A DNA stretch of 64,000 nucleotides from Streptomyces sp. SirexAA-E. GTDB lineage: Bacteria > Actinomycetota > Actinomycetes > Streptomycetales > Streptomycetaceae. Positions 44,711 to 52,932 of this stretch are shown here, piece after piece (the stretch's first letter is position 1; each line of letters opens with the position of its first letter). Position numbers and translations under genes: made by a program. Where the stretch lies: assembly GCF_000177195.2 (NCBI RefSeq), contig NC_015953.1, positions 310,001 through 374,000 on the forward strand, given 5' to 3'. The notes beneath the pieces are model-generated. The model searched no databases and was not told where the DNA came from. It saw only the letters and a list, made by a program, of their open reading frames with translations.

Positions 44711-44737
44711 GGCTTAATTTAGGATGTGAGTTAAACC
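44711..44737. promoter_or_regulatory. Operator dyad between the ROK regulator and importer operon
   Basis: GGCTTAA (44711-44717), 13 nt, TTAAACC (44731-44737). The arms are inverted repeats of GGyTTAA, in an AT-rich island in an otherwise GC-rich region. On the minus strand TTGACG (44757-44752) with an 18-nt spacer and TAACTC (44733-44728) could form the importer promoter, so the dyad would cover its -10 region. Confidence 0.6.
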
Positions 44738-44809
44738 TCAAGCGAAGGTCGCGTCAAGGGGGTTCGCAGCGGTACGTTGCGGTCTGGAGCTTCACGAAGA
44801 GGGGGCAGG

Positions 44810-46132
44810 GTGGAAGTGCGCAGCGGCCGTACGGTGCGTGACCTGCGGCGGGAGAACCGCGCCGCCGTATTGCAACGGTTGTATTTCGACGGCCCGTCGA
44901 GCCGCTTCGCGCTCGGCCCGGCGACCGGGCTGAGCTCCGGCTCCGTCAGCAACGTCGTGGCCGAACTCGTCGCCGAGGGTCTCGTCGAGGAGGCCGGAAG
45001 CATCGACTCCGCCGGCGGGCGCCCGCGCACCCTGCTGCGCGTCCGCCCCGACAGTCACTACATGATCGGCATCGACATCGGTGAGACCCGGGTACGGATC
45101 GAGCTCCTCGATCTCACCCTCACCGAACTCGCCCGGGTCGAGAAGCCGTTGGCGGCCGACGGCCCGCGCCGTGTCGACCGCTACGACGTCGGCGTCGTGG
45201 TGGAGCATCTGCGCACCGGGGTCGCCGAGGTCCTGGACAGGGCCCGAATCGCGACGGACCGGCTGCTCGGCGTCGGCATCGGCGTGCCCGGCATCGTCGC
45301 CGAGGCACCCGGTGAGGGCGCGGTGGTGCACGGCCAGACCATCGGCTGGAACGCGGTGCCGCTGGAGCGCCTGCTGCGCGAGTCCGTACGGCTGCCCGAG
45401 GACGTGCCGTACTACATCGACAACGGCGCCCGGACGCTCGGCCAGGCCGAGATGTGGTTCGGCGCGGGGCGTGGCGCCCGGAGCGCCGTGGTGGTGCTGT
45501 TCGGGTCGGGCGTCGGCGCCTGTGTCGTCACCGACGACCTGGGTCAGGGCCGGGCGGTGGAGTGGGGCCATCTGACCGTGCGGGTGCGGGGCCGGCGCTG
45601 CCGTTGCGGGGCGCTGGGCTGCCTGGAGGCGTACGCGGGAGCGGAGGCGCTGCTGGAGCGGTGGCGGGAGGCGGGCGGACGGCCGCTCGCGGACGCCGAC
45701 GAGGAGACGGCGCTGACGGCGATGCTCGCCGCCGCCTACCCGGAGAACTCGGCGGACGGCACCGGTGCCGAGCCCGACGCGACGGCCCTGGCGGTCCTGG
45801 AGGAGACCGCGGAGTACCTGGGCGCGGGCTTCTCCGACCTGATCAACCTCTTCCAGCCCGAACGCATCCTCGTCGGCGGATGGGCCGGTCTCCAGCTCGG
45901 TGCCCGCTTCCTGGACTCCGTACGGGCGTACGCGACGTCCTACGCGCTCGACCACCCGGCCGCCCATGTGCGCATCGGGCTGGGCATGCTGGGGCCCGAC
46001 GCGGTCACCGTCGGGGCGGCCGCCCTGCCGCTCGCCGGCTTCTTCGCCCGCGGCGGGCGCCAGGTGGAGGCGGGGCCGCGGGAGACGGCCCCGGCCTGGC
46101 GGACGGCACTGCGGGGGCGTGCGGCGCAGTGA
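44810..46132 (+). CDS. ROK family transcriptional regulator
   Basis: Sugar-responsive repressor, 440 residues. N-terminal winged helix (about 5-72: TVRDLRRENRAAVLQRLYFD then LSSGSVSNVVAELVAEGLVE), then the actin-like ROK fold beginning IGIDIGETRVRIELLDL, with the sugar-site GQTIGWNAVPL and the zinc motif CRCGALGCLEAY (about 262-273). It has no kinase-type gap in these motifs, but repressor members do not phosphorylate. GTG at 44810 follows GAGGGGGCAGG. It is divergent from the importer and presumably binds the dyad at 44711-44737. Confidence 0.9.
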   Translation: MEVRSGRTVRDLRRENRAAVLQRLYFDGPSSRFALGPATGLSSGSVSNVVAELVAEGLVEEAGSIDSAGGRPRTLLRVRPDSHYMIGIDIGETRVRIELLDLTLTELARVEKPLAADGPRRVDRYDVGVVVEHLRTGVAEVLDRARIATDRLLGVGIGVPGIVAEAPGEGAVVHGQTIGWNAVPLERLLRESVRLPEDVPYYIDNGARTLGQAEMWFGAGRGARSAVVVLFGSGVGACVVTDDLGQGRAVEWGHLTVRVRGRRCRCGALGCLEAYAGAEALLERWREAGGRPLADADEETALTAMLAAAYPENSADGTGAEPDATALAVLEETAEYLGAGFSDLINLFQPERILVGGWAGLQLGARFLDSVRAYATSYALDHPAAHVRIGLGMLGPDAVTVGAAALPLAGFFARGGRQVEAGPRETAPAWRTALRGRAAQ

Positions 46133-46143
46133 TGCGGCGCACG

Positions 46144-46184
46144 CCCCCGGCGCTCCGGGGCGCCCTCGCGGGCGGCCCCGGGGG
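46144..46184. terminator. Weak inverted repeat between convergent genes
   Basis: CCCCCGG (46144-46150) and CCGGGGG (46178-46184) with a long GC-rich loop containing smaller pairings. It might terminate the ROK gene and the secreted-enzyme gene, but pairing is not strong. Confidence 0.35.
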
Positions 46185-46185
46185 A

Positions 46186-48387
46186 TCAGCTGTAGATGCC
46201 GAACTCGTGGAGCGAGTACCCCCACTCCGTCCCGCGGGCCGTCAGCTGGAGGCGCACGTAGCGGGCCGTGGCCGCGACGTCGAGCGTGTCGATGTCGCCG
46301 TCACCCGCGGTGGTCGTGTGCACGGTGCGCCAGTCGGTGCCGTTGTCGGAGACCCGGACCTCGTACGCCTTGGCGTAGGCGGGGTCCCAGACCAGCTGGA
46401 GGGTGCGGAAGGCGGTGGGGGCGCCCAGGTCCACCTGGATCCACTGCGGGTCGCTCCAGTCGCTGGCCCAGCGGGTGTCCGCCCGGCCGTCGGTCGCCAG
46501 GCCCGGCGCGCAGGGGCAGTCACCGTAGGACTCCTGGAAGGAGGAGGCCGTGGTGGGCCTGTTCAGCGCGACGTTGGTGCCGTCGACCGGGGGCGCGACG
46601 ACCTTGACCGACTTGGTCTCGATGCCGGCGTTGCCGTGGCCGTCCTCGGCCTGGATGTACACCTTCCACACCCCGAGCTTCTCGGGTGCGGTGACGGCGA
46701 AGGTGCCGTTGCCGGTGGAGCGCCACTTCGCCTCGACGAGGCCCTTGTCGCCGCTGGCGTAGTTGCCGCTGAGGAAGACCTTGTACGTCACCGGGTCGCC
46801 GTCCGGGTCCCGTACGTCGGCGCGGACGGTGAACTCCTTGCCGGCGGGCGCGGACGAGGCGGGGCTGACCGTCATGCCCGAGATGACGGGCGGGGTGTTG
46901 TCCCCGCTCGTCGATCCGGCGTACGCCTTCTTCACCGCGTAGTACGACAGCCGCTTCAACCCGTCCGGTACCAGGTTGAACCAGACACCGCCGAAGTCGT
47001 GCTCCACGCCGTAGTGGAAGAGCGTCGCCCCGAGTGCCACGCCCTGGTGTCCGGTGACGCAGCCCCAGGCCTTGGTGTAGCCCTCGGCCTTCTGCACGTC
47101 GGTGGGTTCGTCGGGTACGCCGTTCGCGTCGTCGGGCACCTCCCACTCACCGGCCGGCCCGCCCTCGGTGATGATGTAGGGCTTGGTGTAGCCGCCCTCC
47201 TCCCAGGCGCCGCGCACGTTGCAGACGTCGCCGTAGGAGTTCATCGAGTACAGGTCGAGGTCGGGGGCGTTGCGCTTGTAGTACGGCCAGGCACCCGTCC
47301 AGGCGTCGGTCGAGGTGACCGGGTGGTCGGGGTCGATGGTGTGGATCTTCTTGGCCACGTCGTTGACGAAGCCGGTGTACGCGTCGCGCTGCCTCTCCAG
47401 TTCCTCACCGCTGTAGCAGTTCTGAAGGCCGAGGACGGATTCGTTGCCGACGTTCCACATCAGGACGCCGGGGTGGCTCTTGTAGGCGTCGACCCACTTG
47501 GCGAACTCGGTGAGCGAGTCGTTCTTGTACGCGGTGTCGGTCACGTAGTTGACGCAGCCGCCGCTGCCGGGGCCGCCGCCGGGCTGGAGCCAGAAGCCGC
47601 TGACGACCTTGATGCCGTTGGCCGCGGCCTCGTCGAGGAGGGGCTTGCTGGAACCGTCGGTGCCCCAGGTGCGGATGGTGTTCACGCCCATGGACCTCAG
47701 GTCGGGCAGGTAGCGCGCCGCGTCGGCGACGGACGGGCCCCAGGTGAGCCCCTTGACCTGGTACGGCTCGCCGTCGACGGTGAGCTGCCAGTTGCCCTGC
47801 GAGCCGGTGACGGCGACCGCGCCCCCGGCGGCCGGCGGCGCGGTCCCGCCGCCGCCTCCGTAGACCTGGAACTCCCAGAGCGAGTAGCCGTAGCCGCCCG
47901 CCCGTGCGGTGCCGAGCATGCGGACGTAGCGGCCGGAGCCGGAGACGGCCAGGTCGTCGGTGCCGCCGTCGCTGTCGGTGACGGTCTTCAGGGTGCGCCA
48001 GTCCGTGCCGTTGTCGGAGGCCTGGATCTGGTAGGCCTGTGCGCGGGCGGCCTCCCAGGTGAGGACGACCCGGCTGAGGTCCTGGACGCTGCCGAGGTCG
48101 ACCTGGATCCACTGCGGGTCGCTCCACGCGCTGGCCCAGCGGGTGCCGGTGAGGTCTCCGTCGACCGCGGCGGACGCGGAGTACGCGTCGCCCTCCTGGG
48201 AGGAGGCGGTCGCCGTCCTGCCCTGCGACAGCAGGGTCTCGGCGGCCCCGGCCGACGGGGAGGCGGCGAAGGTGAGCGACGACGCGATCAGCGCGCCGAG
48301 GGCCATCAGGGGGACGCCGGCGCGTCGGCGTACCGGGGCTCGGCGTGCGAGGGGTTTCGGGGAGAGGGGCGTGAGGGGATGCGACAC
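46186..48387 (-). CDS. Secreted multidomain glycoside hydrolase with two discoidin domains
   Basis: A 733-residue secreted enzyme. Order: Sec signal (about 1-48), N-terminal F5/8-type C (CBM32) domain (about 50-175, ATASSQEGDAYSASAAVDGD and YVRMLGTARAGGYGYSLWEF), a TIM-barrel catalytic domain (about 190-510, VKGLTWGPS; acid/base Glu in WNVGNESVLG; nucleophile Glu in YIITEGGPAGEW), an Ig/PKD-like domain (about 520-600) and a C-terminal F5/8 domain (ATASSFQESYGDCPCAPGL to the end). The barrel is GH2/clan-A like, so exo- or endo-acting on beta-glycans is plausible. GTG start after AGGAGCAGACT. A neighbour of another discoidin protein. Confidence 0.82.
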   Translation of the reverse strand: MSHPLTPLSPKPLARRAPVRRRAGVPLMALGALIASSLTFAASPSAGAAETLLSQGRTATASSQEGDAYSASAAVDGDLTGTRWASAWSDPQWIQVDLGSVQDLSRVVLTWEAARAQAYQIQASDNGTDWRTLKTVTDSDGGTDDLAVSGSGRYVRMLGTARAGGYGYSLWEFQVYGGGGGTAPPAAGGAVAVTGSQGNWQLTVDGEPYQVKGLTWGPSVADAARYLPDLRSMGVNTIRTWGTDGSSKPLLDEAAANGIKVVSGFWLQPGGGPGSGGCVNYVTDTAYKNDSLTEFAKWVDAYKSHPGVLMWNVGNESVLGLQNCYSGEELERQRDAYTGFVNDVAKKIHTIDPDHPVTSTDAWTGAWPYYKRNAPDLDLYSMNSYGDVCNVRGAWEEGGYTKPYIITEGGPAGEWEVPDDANGVPDEPTDVQKAEGYTKAWGCVTGHQGVALGATLFHYGVEHDFGGVWFNLVPDGLKRLSYYAVKKAYAGSTSGDNTPPVISGMTVSPASSAPAGKEFTVRADVRDPDGDPVTYKVFLSGNYASGDKGLVEAKWRSTGNGTFAVTAPEKLGVWKVYIQAEDGHGNAGIETKSVKVVAPPVDGTNVALNRPTTASSFQESYGDCPCAPGLATDGRADTRWASDWSDPQWIQVDLGAPTAFRTLQLVWDPAYAKAYEVRVSDNGTDWRTVHTTTAGDGDIDTLDVAATARYVRLQLTARGTEWGYSLHEFGIYS

Positions 48388-48564
48388 AGTCTGCTCCTGG
48401 CAGGTCGGGATGCGGACGGCCGGGCCGCGGTGAGGGGTTCAGCGGCCGTCGGGGCGCCGTCGGGGCGGTCCGCCCGCCGACGGGCCGCCCTGACGTGCAC
48501 CACGGGTGCGGGTTTCCTCCGGTCCGGGCCGCGGGGAAGGCACCCGGGCCGGAGGCGTTGCTGT

Positions 48565-48599
48565 CCCCGCCCCCGCCGGACGGGCCGGCGGGGGCGGGG
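48565..48599 (-). terminator. Perfect 15-bp hairpin after the beta-helix protein gene
   Basis: CCCCGCCCCCGCCGG (48565-48579) pairs with CCGGCGGGGGCGGGG (48585-48599) around ACGGG. It begins six nucleotides after the stop at 48605. Confidence 0.8.
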
Positions 48600-48604
48600 G
48601 CCGA

Positions 48605-50800
48605 TCAGGGGAAGGAGACCAGGGTGGACGGCACGGTGGAGGTGCCGGCCGGGACCGTGGACGCTCCGGTGCCGTTGATCACGTGCTCGTAATGGCCCAT
48701 CCCGCCGAGGGAGACCACGAGCAGGCTGTGGAACTTGACCCCGGGCTTCACCGGTGCCTGGAAGCCGTGCTCCTGACGGATCGACGGGTCGGAGGTGAAG
48801 TTGCAGTAGCTGCCCAGCCCCCACGCCTCGTGGGTGTTCACCGAGTCGTCGACGCGGTAGGCGGCGTATCCCTTGGTGGAGCCGTTCTGGATGGCGGCCT
48901 GGTTCGGGGCGTCGTACGCCTTCTCGTTCTGGTAGAAGATCGTCCTGCCGCGCTCGCCGTACCACTCCACGTCGAACTTGTTGAAGTGCTCGACGAACAG
49001 GCCGGTGGCCAGCACGTCGTCACCGTTGACGCGCACGCCGTAGTCGGCCCGGTTGGTCTCCCAGCCGACGCCCGCGCCGTGGTCGGCACGCCACACCCAG
49101 GTGTGGTCGATGATGACGTCGTCGCTGTTGACGACGATGCTGGTGGTCGCCTTGCCGGGGCCCGCGCCGCCGACGCGGACGTAGACGTCCTGGACGGTGG
49201 TGGGGTTGGCCGCGTGGTCCGCGGACGCGCCCTGGCCGCCGACCTCCAGCAGGGTCGGGGAGTTGACCGGTCCGGCGTCGATGAGGAAGCCGGCGAGCTT
49301 CACACCGTCGACGTCGGCGACCTTCATGGCCGTCACCCCGTTGTCGGGGATGATCGTGGCGAGACCGAGGCCCAGGACGACCGTGTCGGCCCGGTTCACG
49401 TTGATGGTGCGGTCCACGTGGTAGACGCCGGGCGTGAAGAGCAGGTGCAGGCCCTGCTCCAGGGCGGCGTTGATGGTGGCGGCGGTGGCGCCGGGCTTGA
49501 CCACGTAGAACTGGCTCAGCGGGATCGACTGGCCCTGCGGGGTGCCGTTGGCCCAGGTGGTGCCGCGCGCGTTGGTGCGCTTGGCGGGCACGAAGACCTT
49601 GTAGTCGTTGCCGTCCAGGTAGAGGAACGGCTTCTCACGCGAGACGGGGGTGGTGTCGAGCGTGGTGTACGGGGGGTTGGGGAAGGAGGTCGCCGGGGCG
49701 CCCTCGACTCCGGAGAACGTCATGTTCCAGACGCCGTTGGTCCAGCCGCCGACGGAGCTGTCGCGGGTGTACCACTGCTGCTGGGAGTAGGGGCCCACGG
49801 TGCCGTCGATCTTGCTGTCGGCGATGTAGCCGCCGCTGGCCCAGCCGTATCCGTCGGGGGCGAGGTTGAGGCCGCCCTTGACGTGCATCCGGCGGAAGGA
49901 GGCGGCCTGCGAGACGGCCCAGCGGTTGGTGCCGTTGACCGGGTTCAGCGCCAGGTTCTCGGCGGCGCGCCAAAAGTTCTGGGTGGCGTTGCCGTTGAAC
50001 CAGCCGGCGTCGACGGTCACGTCACCGTTGATGGTGGTGTCGTCGGGCCTGAGGCCGAGACCGGCGATCTGGGTGTAGAAGCCGATCTGCGCGTTGAGGT
50101 TGTTGTACGTCCCCGGCTTGAAGAAGAAGGCGTGCCTGCCGGTGCCGAACTGGGCCGACTCCTGCTGCTGGAACACCTGGTCCAGCTTGGCCTGGATGCC
50201 CGGGGTGGACGGGTCGAAGACGTGCACGTTGGGGCCGAGGTCGCCGCCGCCCTGGATCGGGCCGGTGCCGCCGCCGTTCGTGGTGCCGAAGACCTTGAAC
50301 TCCCAGAGGGAGTAGCCGTATCCGGTGGCCCGGGTGGTCCCGAGCACACGGACGTAGCGTGCGGTGCCGGAGATGCCGAGCGTCTCGTTCCCGCCGGTCC
50401 CGGTGGTCGTGGAGTAGGCGGTCGACCAGTCGTTGCCGTTGGACGACAGCTCGATCCGGTAGGCCTTCGCGTAGGCCGTCTCCCAGCTCAGTTCGACCCG
50501 GTCGAGGGCGGCCGGGGCACCGAGGTCGACCCGGATCCACTGGGGGTCGGCCGCCGCGCTGGACCAGCGCGTCCCGGGGTCGCCGTCCACGGCGGCGGAG
50601 GCCGGGGTGCCGCCGTTCTCCTGGCTGGACGCCGTCGCCTGCTTGCCCTGGGAGAGCAGCGTGGGTGCGGCCTCGGCGTGCGTGGCGGGGGTCAGGGCGA
50701 GGAGGGCTGCGGCCAGTGCGGTGACCATCACGCCGACGAGGCCCTTGCGCACGGGTCTTGGTGGCGGTGACGTGGTGGGGGGTATGCCGACTGCGGGCAT
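48605..50800 (-). CDS. Secreted discoidin plus beta-helix protein (GH87-like)
   Basis: A 731-residue secreted protein. Order: Sec signal (about 1-45), F5/8-type C domain (about 50-180; ATASSQENGGTPASAAVDGD), Gly/Thr linker, then a long right-handed beta-helix (about 190-731) with VHVFDPSTPGIQAKLDQVFQ, FFFKPGTYNNLNAQIGFYTQ, DDVIIDHTWVWRADHGAGVG and VNGDDVLATGLFVEHFNK. I recall such sequences annotated as coagulation factor 5/8 proteins and as relatives of GH87 alpha-1,3-glucanases; I am not certain of the family, nor of the catalytic Asp residues. ATG at 50800 follows TAGGAG. A CAGGGT promoter and a perfect palindromic operator precede it. Confidence 0.7.
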   Translation of the reverse strand: MPAVGIPPTTSPPPRPVRKGLVGVMVTALAAALLALTPATHAEAAPTLLSQGKQATASSQENGGTPASAAVDGDPGTRWSSAAADPQWIRVDLGAPAALDRVELSWETAYAKAYRIELSSNGNDWSTAYSTTTGTGGNETLGISGTARYVRVLGTTRATGYGYSLWEFKVFGTTNGGGTGPIQGGGDLGPNVHVFDPSTPGIQAKLDQVFQQQESAQFGTGRHAFFFKPGTYNNLNAQIGFYTQIAGLGLRPDDTTINGDVTVDAGWFNGNATQNFWRAAENLALNPVNGTNRWAVSQAASFRRMHVKGGLNLAPDGYGWASGGYIADSKIDGTVGPYSQQQWYTRDSSVGGWTNGVWNMTFSGVEGAPATSFPNPPYTTLDTTPVSREKPFLYLDGNDYKVFVPAKRTNARGTTWANGTPQGQSIPLSQFYVVKPGATAATINAALEQGLHLLFTPGVYHVDRTINVNRADTVVLGLGLATIIPDNGVTAMKVADVDGVKLAGFLIDAGPVNSPTLLEVGGQGASADHAANPTTVQDVYVRVGGAGPGKATTSIVVNSDDVIIDHTWVWRADHGAGVGWETNRADYGVRVNGDDVLATGLFVEHFNKFDVEWYGERGRTIFYQNEKAYDAPNQAAIQNGSTKGYAAYRVDDSVNTHEAWGLGSYCNFTSDPSIRQEHGFQAPVKPGVKFHSLLVVSLGGMGHYEHVINGTGASTVPAGTSTVPSTLVSFP

Positions 50801-50838
50801 GGGGGCTCCTAGAAAGAGTCCGGAAGGGGGTGGGCGCT

Positions 50839-50852
50839 GGAGAGCGCTCTCC
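50839..50852. promoter_or_regulatory. LacI-type palindromic operator
   Basis: GGAGAGCGCTCTCC is a perfect 14-bp palindrome with a central CG step, the form of LacI/GalR-family operators such as the Streptomyces CebR site. It lies directly downstream of a -10 box, where a repressor would block transcription of the beta-helix protein gene. No lacI gene is visible here. Confidence 0.7.
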
Positions 50853-50855
50853 GGA

Positions 50856-50884
50856 ACCCTGCCGCGCACCGCTCACGCGGTCAA
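50856..50884 (-). promoter_or_regulatory. Promoter of the beta-helix protein gene
   Basis: On the minus strand TTGACC (50884-50879), 17 nt, CAGGGT (50861-50856), close to the Streptomyces vegetative consensus. An A/T-rich tract (50890-50925) lies just upstream and may be an UP-like element. The leader is about 50 nt. Confidence 0.65.
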
Positions 50885-51272
50885 GAAGTCTGACACCACT
50901 TTTCTTTTGTCTTTCATTAAGGGGAAGTTGGCCGGGTGGGCGCCGAACCGCCCCTCCCTGGCAGGTCGGTGGGCGCCGCGGGGTGGCGGGCACCTCCGCC
51001 TCGACGGCACCCCTGCCCCCTGTCGCCCGCCCGCGGAGGCGTCCCGAAGAGGGCTTACCGCACGATGGCGGATGGAACCGTCCTTGTGCCTGGATGCCGA
51101 CGTCAGGAGTGACACCCGCGCCCCGAAACGACCCTCGTCGCCCGGAAGTCGGGGCGGGACGGCGGGCGGCGCCGGACACAGGAACGACATCCGGACACAC
51201 CGGATGCACACAAGGGCGGCGAGGCCAGGCACACTCTGTGTGTCGCATCATCGTTTGAAGGAAGATTTGCGC
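50885..51272. other. Intergenic region before terD-like gene
   Basis: No supportable gene. It holds the A/T-rich upstream element of the minus-strand promoter (about 50890-50925) and, nearer the terD-like gene, the inverted repeat CATCCGG (51189-51195) / CCGGATG (51201-51207) with a 5-nt spacer. Confidence 0.45.
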
Positions 51273-51857
51273 ATGATCACGCTCAAGAAGGAAGACGGCC
51301 CGGCGGACCTCGACGGAGTGACGCACCTGTCCATCGGTGCGTCCTGGGACCCCACCGCCGGCAGCAGCGGTGGGGTGATAGGCGCACTGCGCCGCAAGAC
51401 CGGTACCGACCTCGACCTGATCGCCATCGCGATGCAGGGCGAGGACCCGGTGCGTCTGGCGGGGCTCGACTCGCTCGACCCGATGGGCAACGGCTCGGTC
51501 GTCCACAGCGGCGACAACCAGACGGGCCGCGGTGACGGGGACGACGAGACCGTGACGGTCGACTTCGCCAAGGTCCCGTCGAACATCACGTCGATCGTGT
51601 TCGTCGCCGCCGCCTACAAGAAGGGCAGTTCCTTCCAGAAGGCGCGCAACATCAGTTTCAAGGTGTACGACGCCACCGGCGGTAGCTCGCAGCAGGTCGC
51701 CGACATCTGGCCCAGCCTGCTCACGTCCGACAACGGATGCGCCGTGGCGAAGGCGTTCCGCGTCGGCAGCACCTGGAAGCTGGAGGTCATCAACGCCACG
51801 GGCAAGATCAAGCAGGGCAGCGAGCAGGCCCTGATGCGTTTCGCCGTCAGCAAGTAG
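51273..51857 (+). CDS. TerD family calcium-binding stress protein
   Basis: A 194-residue TerD-domain protein. Recognised marks: MITLKKEDGPADLDGVTHL at the start, the DLDLIAIAMQ block, the Ca-binding region HSGDNQTGRGDGDDETVTVD and the FVAAAYKKGSSFQKARNISF block. TerD proteins bind calcium and take part in tellurite/stress and phage-resistance phenotypes, with no known enzymatic activity. The ATG at 51273 follows GAAGGAAG. It is a single-gene unit here; no terB/terC or TelA genes are present in the window. Confidence 0.9.
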   Translation: MITLKKEDGPADLDGVTHLSIGASWDPTAGSSGGVIGALRRKTGTDLDLIAIAMQGEDPVRLAGLDSLDPMGNGSVVHSGDNQTGRGDGDDETVTVDFAKVPSNITSIVFVAAAYKKGSSFQKARNISFKVYDATGGSSQQVADIWPSLLTSDNGCAVAKAFRVGSTWKLEVINATGKIKQGSEQALMRFAVSK

Positions 51858-52135
51858 CCGCCGGCCGTCCGGTCCGCCTCGCGGCCGGCACCCCGGGCCC
51901 GGCGTCCGACAGCGGATCGCCGGGCCCGCGCCGTCTCCGCCCCGCGCCGTTCCCGCCCCGGCGCCGGGAACCCGCGCGCCCGTGAACGGGCGTGGGCCAC
52001 CCACACCACTCGGGCCCCGAGAAGGCGGCGTCCAAGAGACGCGCCTCGCGGGCACGCGACGCCGGCGCCCGCGCCGGATCACGGGCACCGCACCGGGTCA
52101 CCGGCGTCGCGCCGACCGGACCCTCGCCGCCGCCG

Positions 52136-52639
52136 TCAGGAGGCGGTCTCCAGGGCGGCGCGCCAGACGGCGCTCTCCACGTAATGGTTGTCGAAGCGCT
52201 CGGCCGACGCGGCGATCTCCTTCGGGTCCGCCTCCCCCCGCATCACCCTGCCGAGCAGCCGCAGATACGCGAAGCGGTCCATGGGACGGTCGAAGGTGAA
52301 CAGGACGTCGGCCGTGGAGCCGGGGGCGGCGGCGAAGGCGTGCGGCGTGTGCGGCGGCACCGCCAGGAAGTCGCCCTCGCGCAGGACGGTCACCTCCTCG
52401 CCGACCAGGACGCGCAGCGCTCCACCGAGTACGAAGAACAACTCGGTGGCCTTGGTGTGGAAGTGGGCCGGCGCCCCCGCCGCCCCTTCGGCGAAGGTGG
52501 ACCGGTAGCTCGTAAAGCCGCTGTCCGCTCCGCCCGCCTCCCCCAGCAGCGTCATCACGCTGCTCGGATCGGCGCAGGTCTCGGCGTGCGCGTGGCGGGT
52601 GAGTACCGGGGGAAACGTGCTGGCTGTGTTCTCGGTCAT
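52136..52639 (-). CDS. Cupin domain protein
   Basis: A 167-residue single-domain cupin. Motif 1 PAHFHTKATELFFVLGGALR supplies the His-His-Glu metal ligands and motif 2 FLAVPPHTPHAFAA the last His. The start MTENTASTFPPVLTRHA is short and a C-terminal helical segment follows. Enzymatic role cannot be assigned. ATG at 52639 has a poor ribosome-binding site. Divergent from the disrupted alpha/beta hydrolase gene. Confidence 0.85.
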   Translation of the reverse strand: MTENTASTFPPVLTRHAHAETCADPSSVMTLLGEAGGADSGFTSYRSTFAEGAAGAPAHFHTKATELFFVLGGALRVLVGEEVTVLREGDFLAVPPHTPHAFAAAPGSTADVLFTFDRPMDRFAYLRLLGRVMRGEADPKEIAASAERFDNHYVESAVWRAALETAS

Positions 52640-52932
52640 GACGACGACTCTACGAGCCCATTTGCCCAATCCCCAGGGCCACTTGACGCCGATTCTTCTG
52701 GGCCATCCACGCGGCGCCGCACGGTCCGCGGGGCCGCGGCACATCGCCGGACGCCCCGACTCCCCGCTGCGTGACGGTCCGCCAGCCGACACGACGTCAC
52801 CTGCTTGGCCGGTGACGCCCACTGTGTCACAGTCATGCCGCCCGCACCGCACGACACGGCGGCCGACGGCCACGACCGCGCGGCGCGGACGCGGTTCGGC
52901 ATCCGCACACCGGCACACACGGAGGGCTTGAC

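Noticed and set aside
46186..48387. Frames giving large Arg/Pro-rich proteins opposite the discoidin genes
   Set aside because: They are mirror frames of the two secreted enzymes and contain no independent domain.
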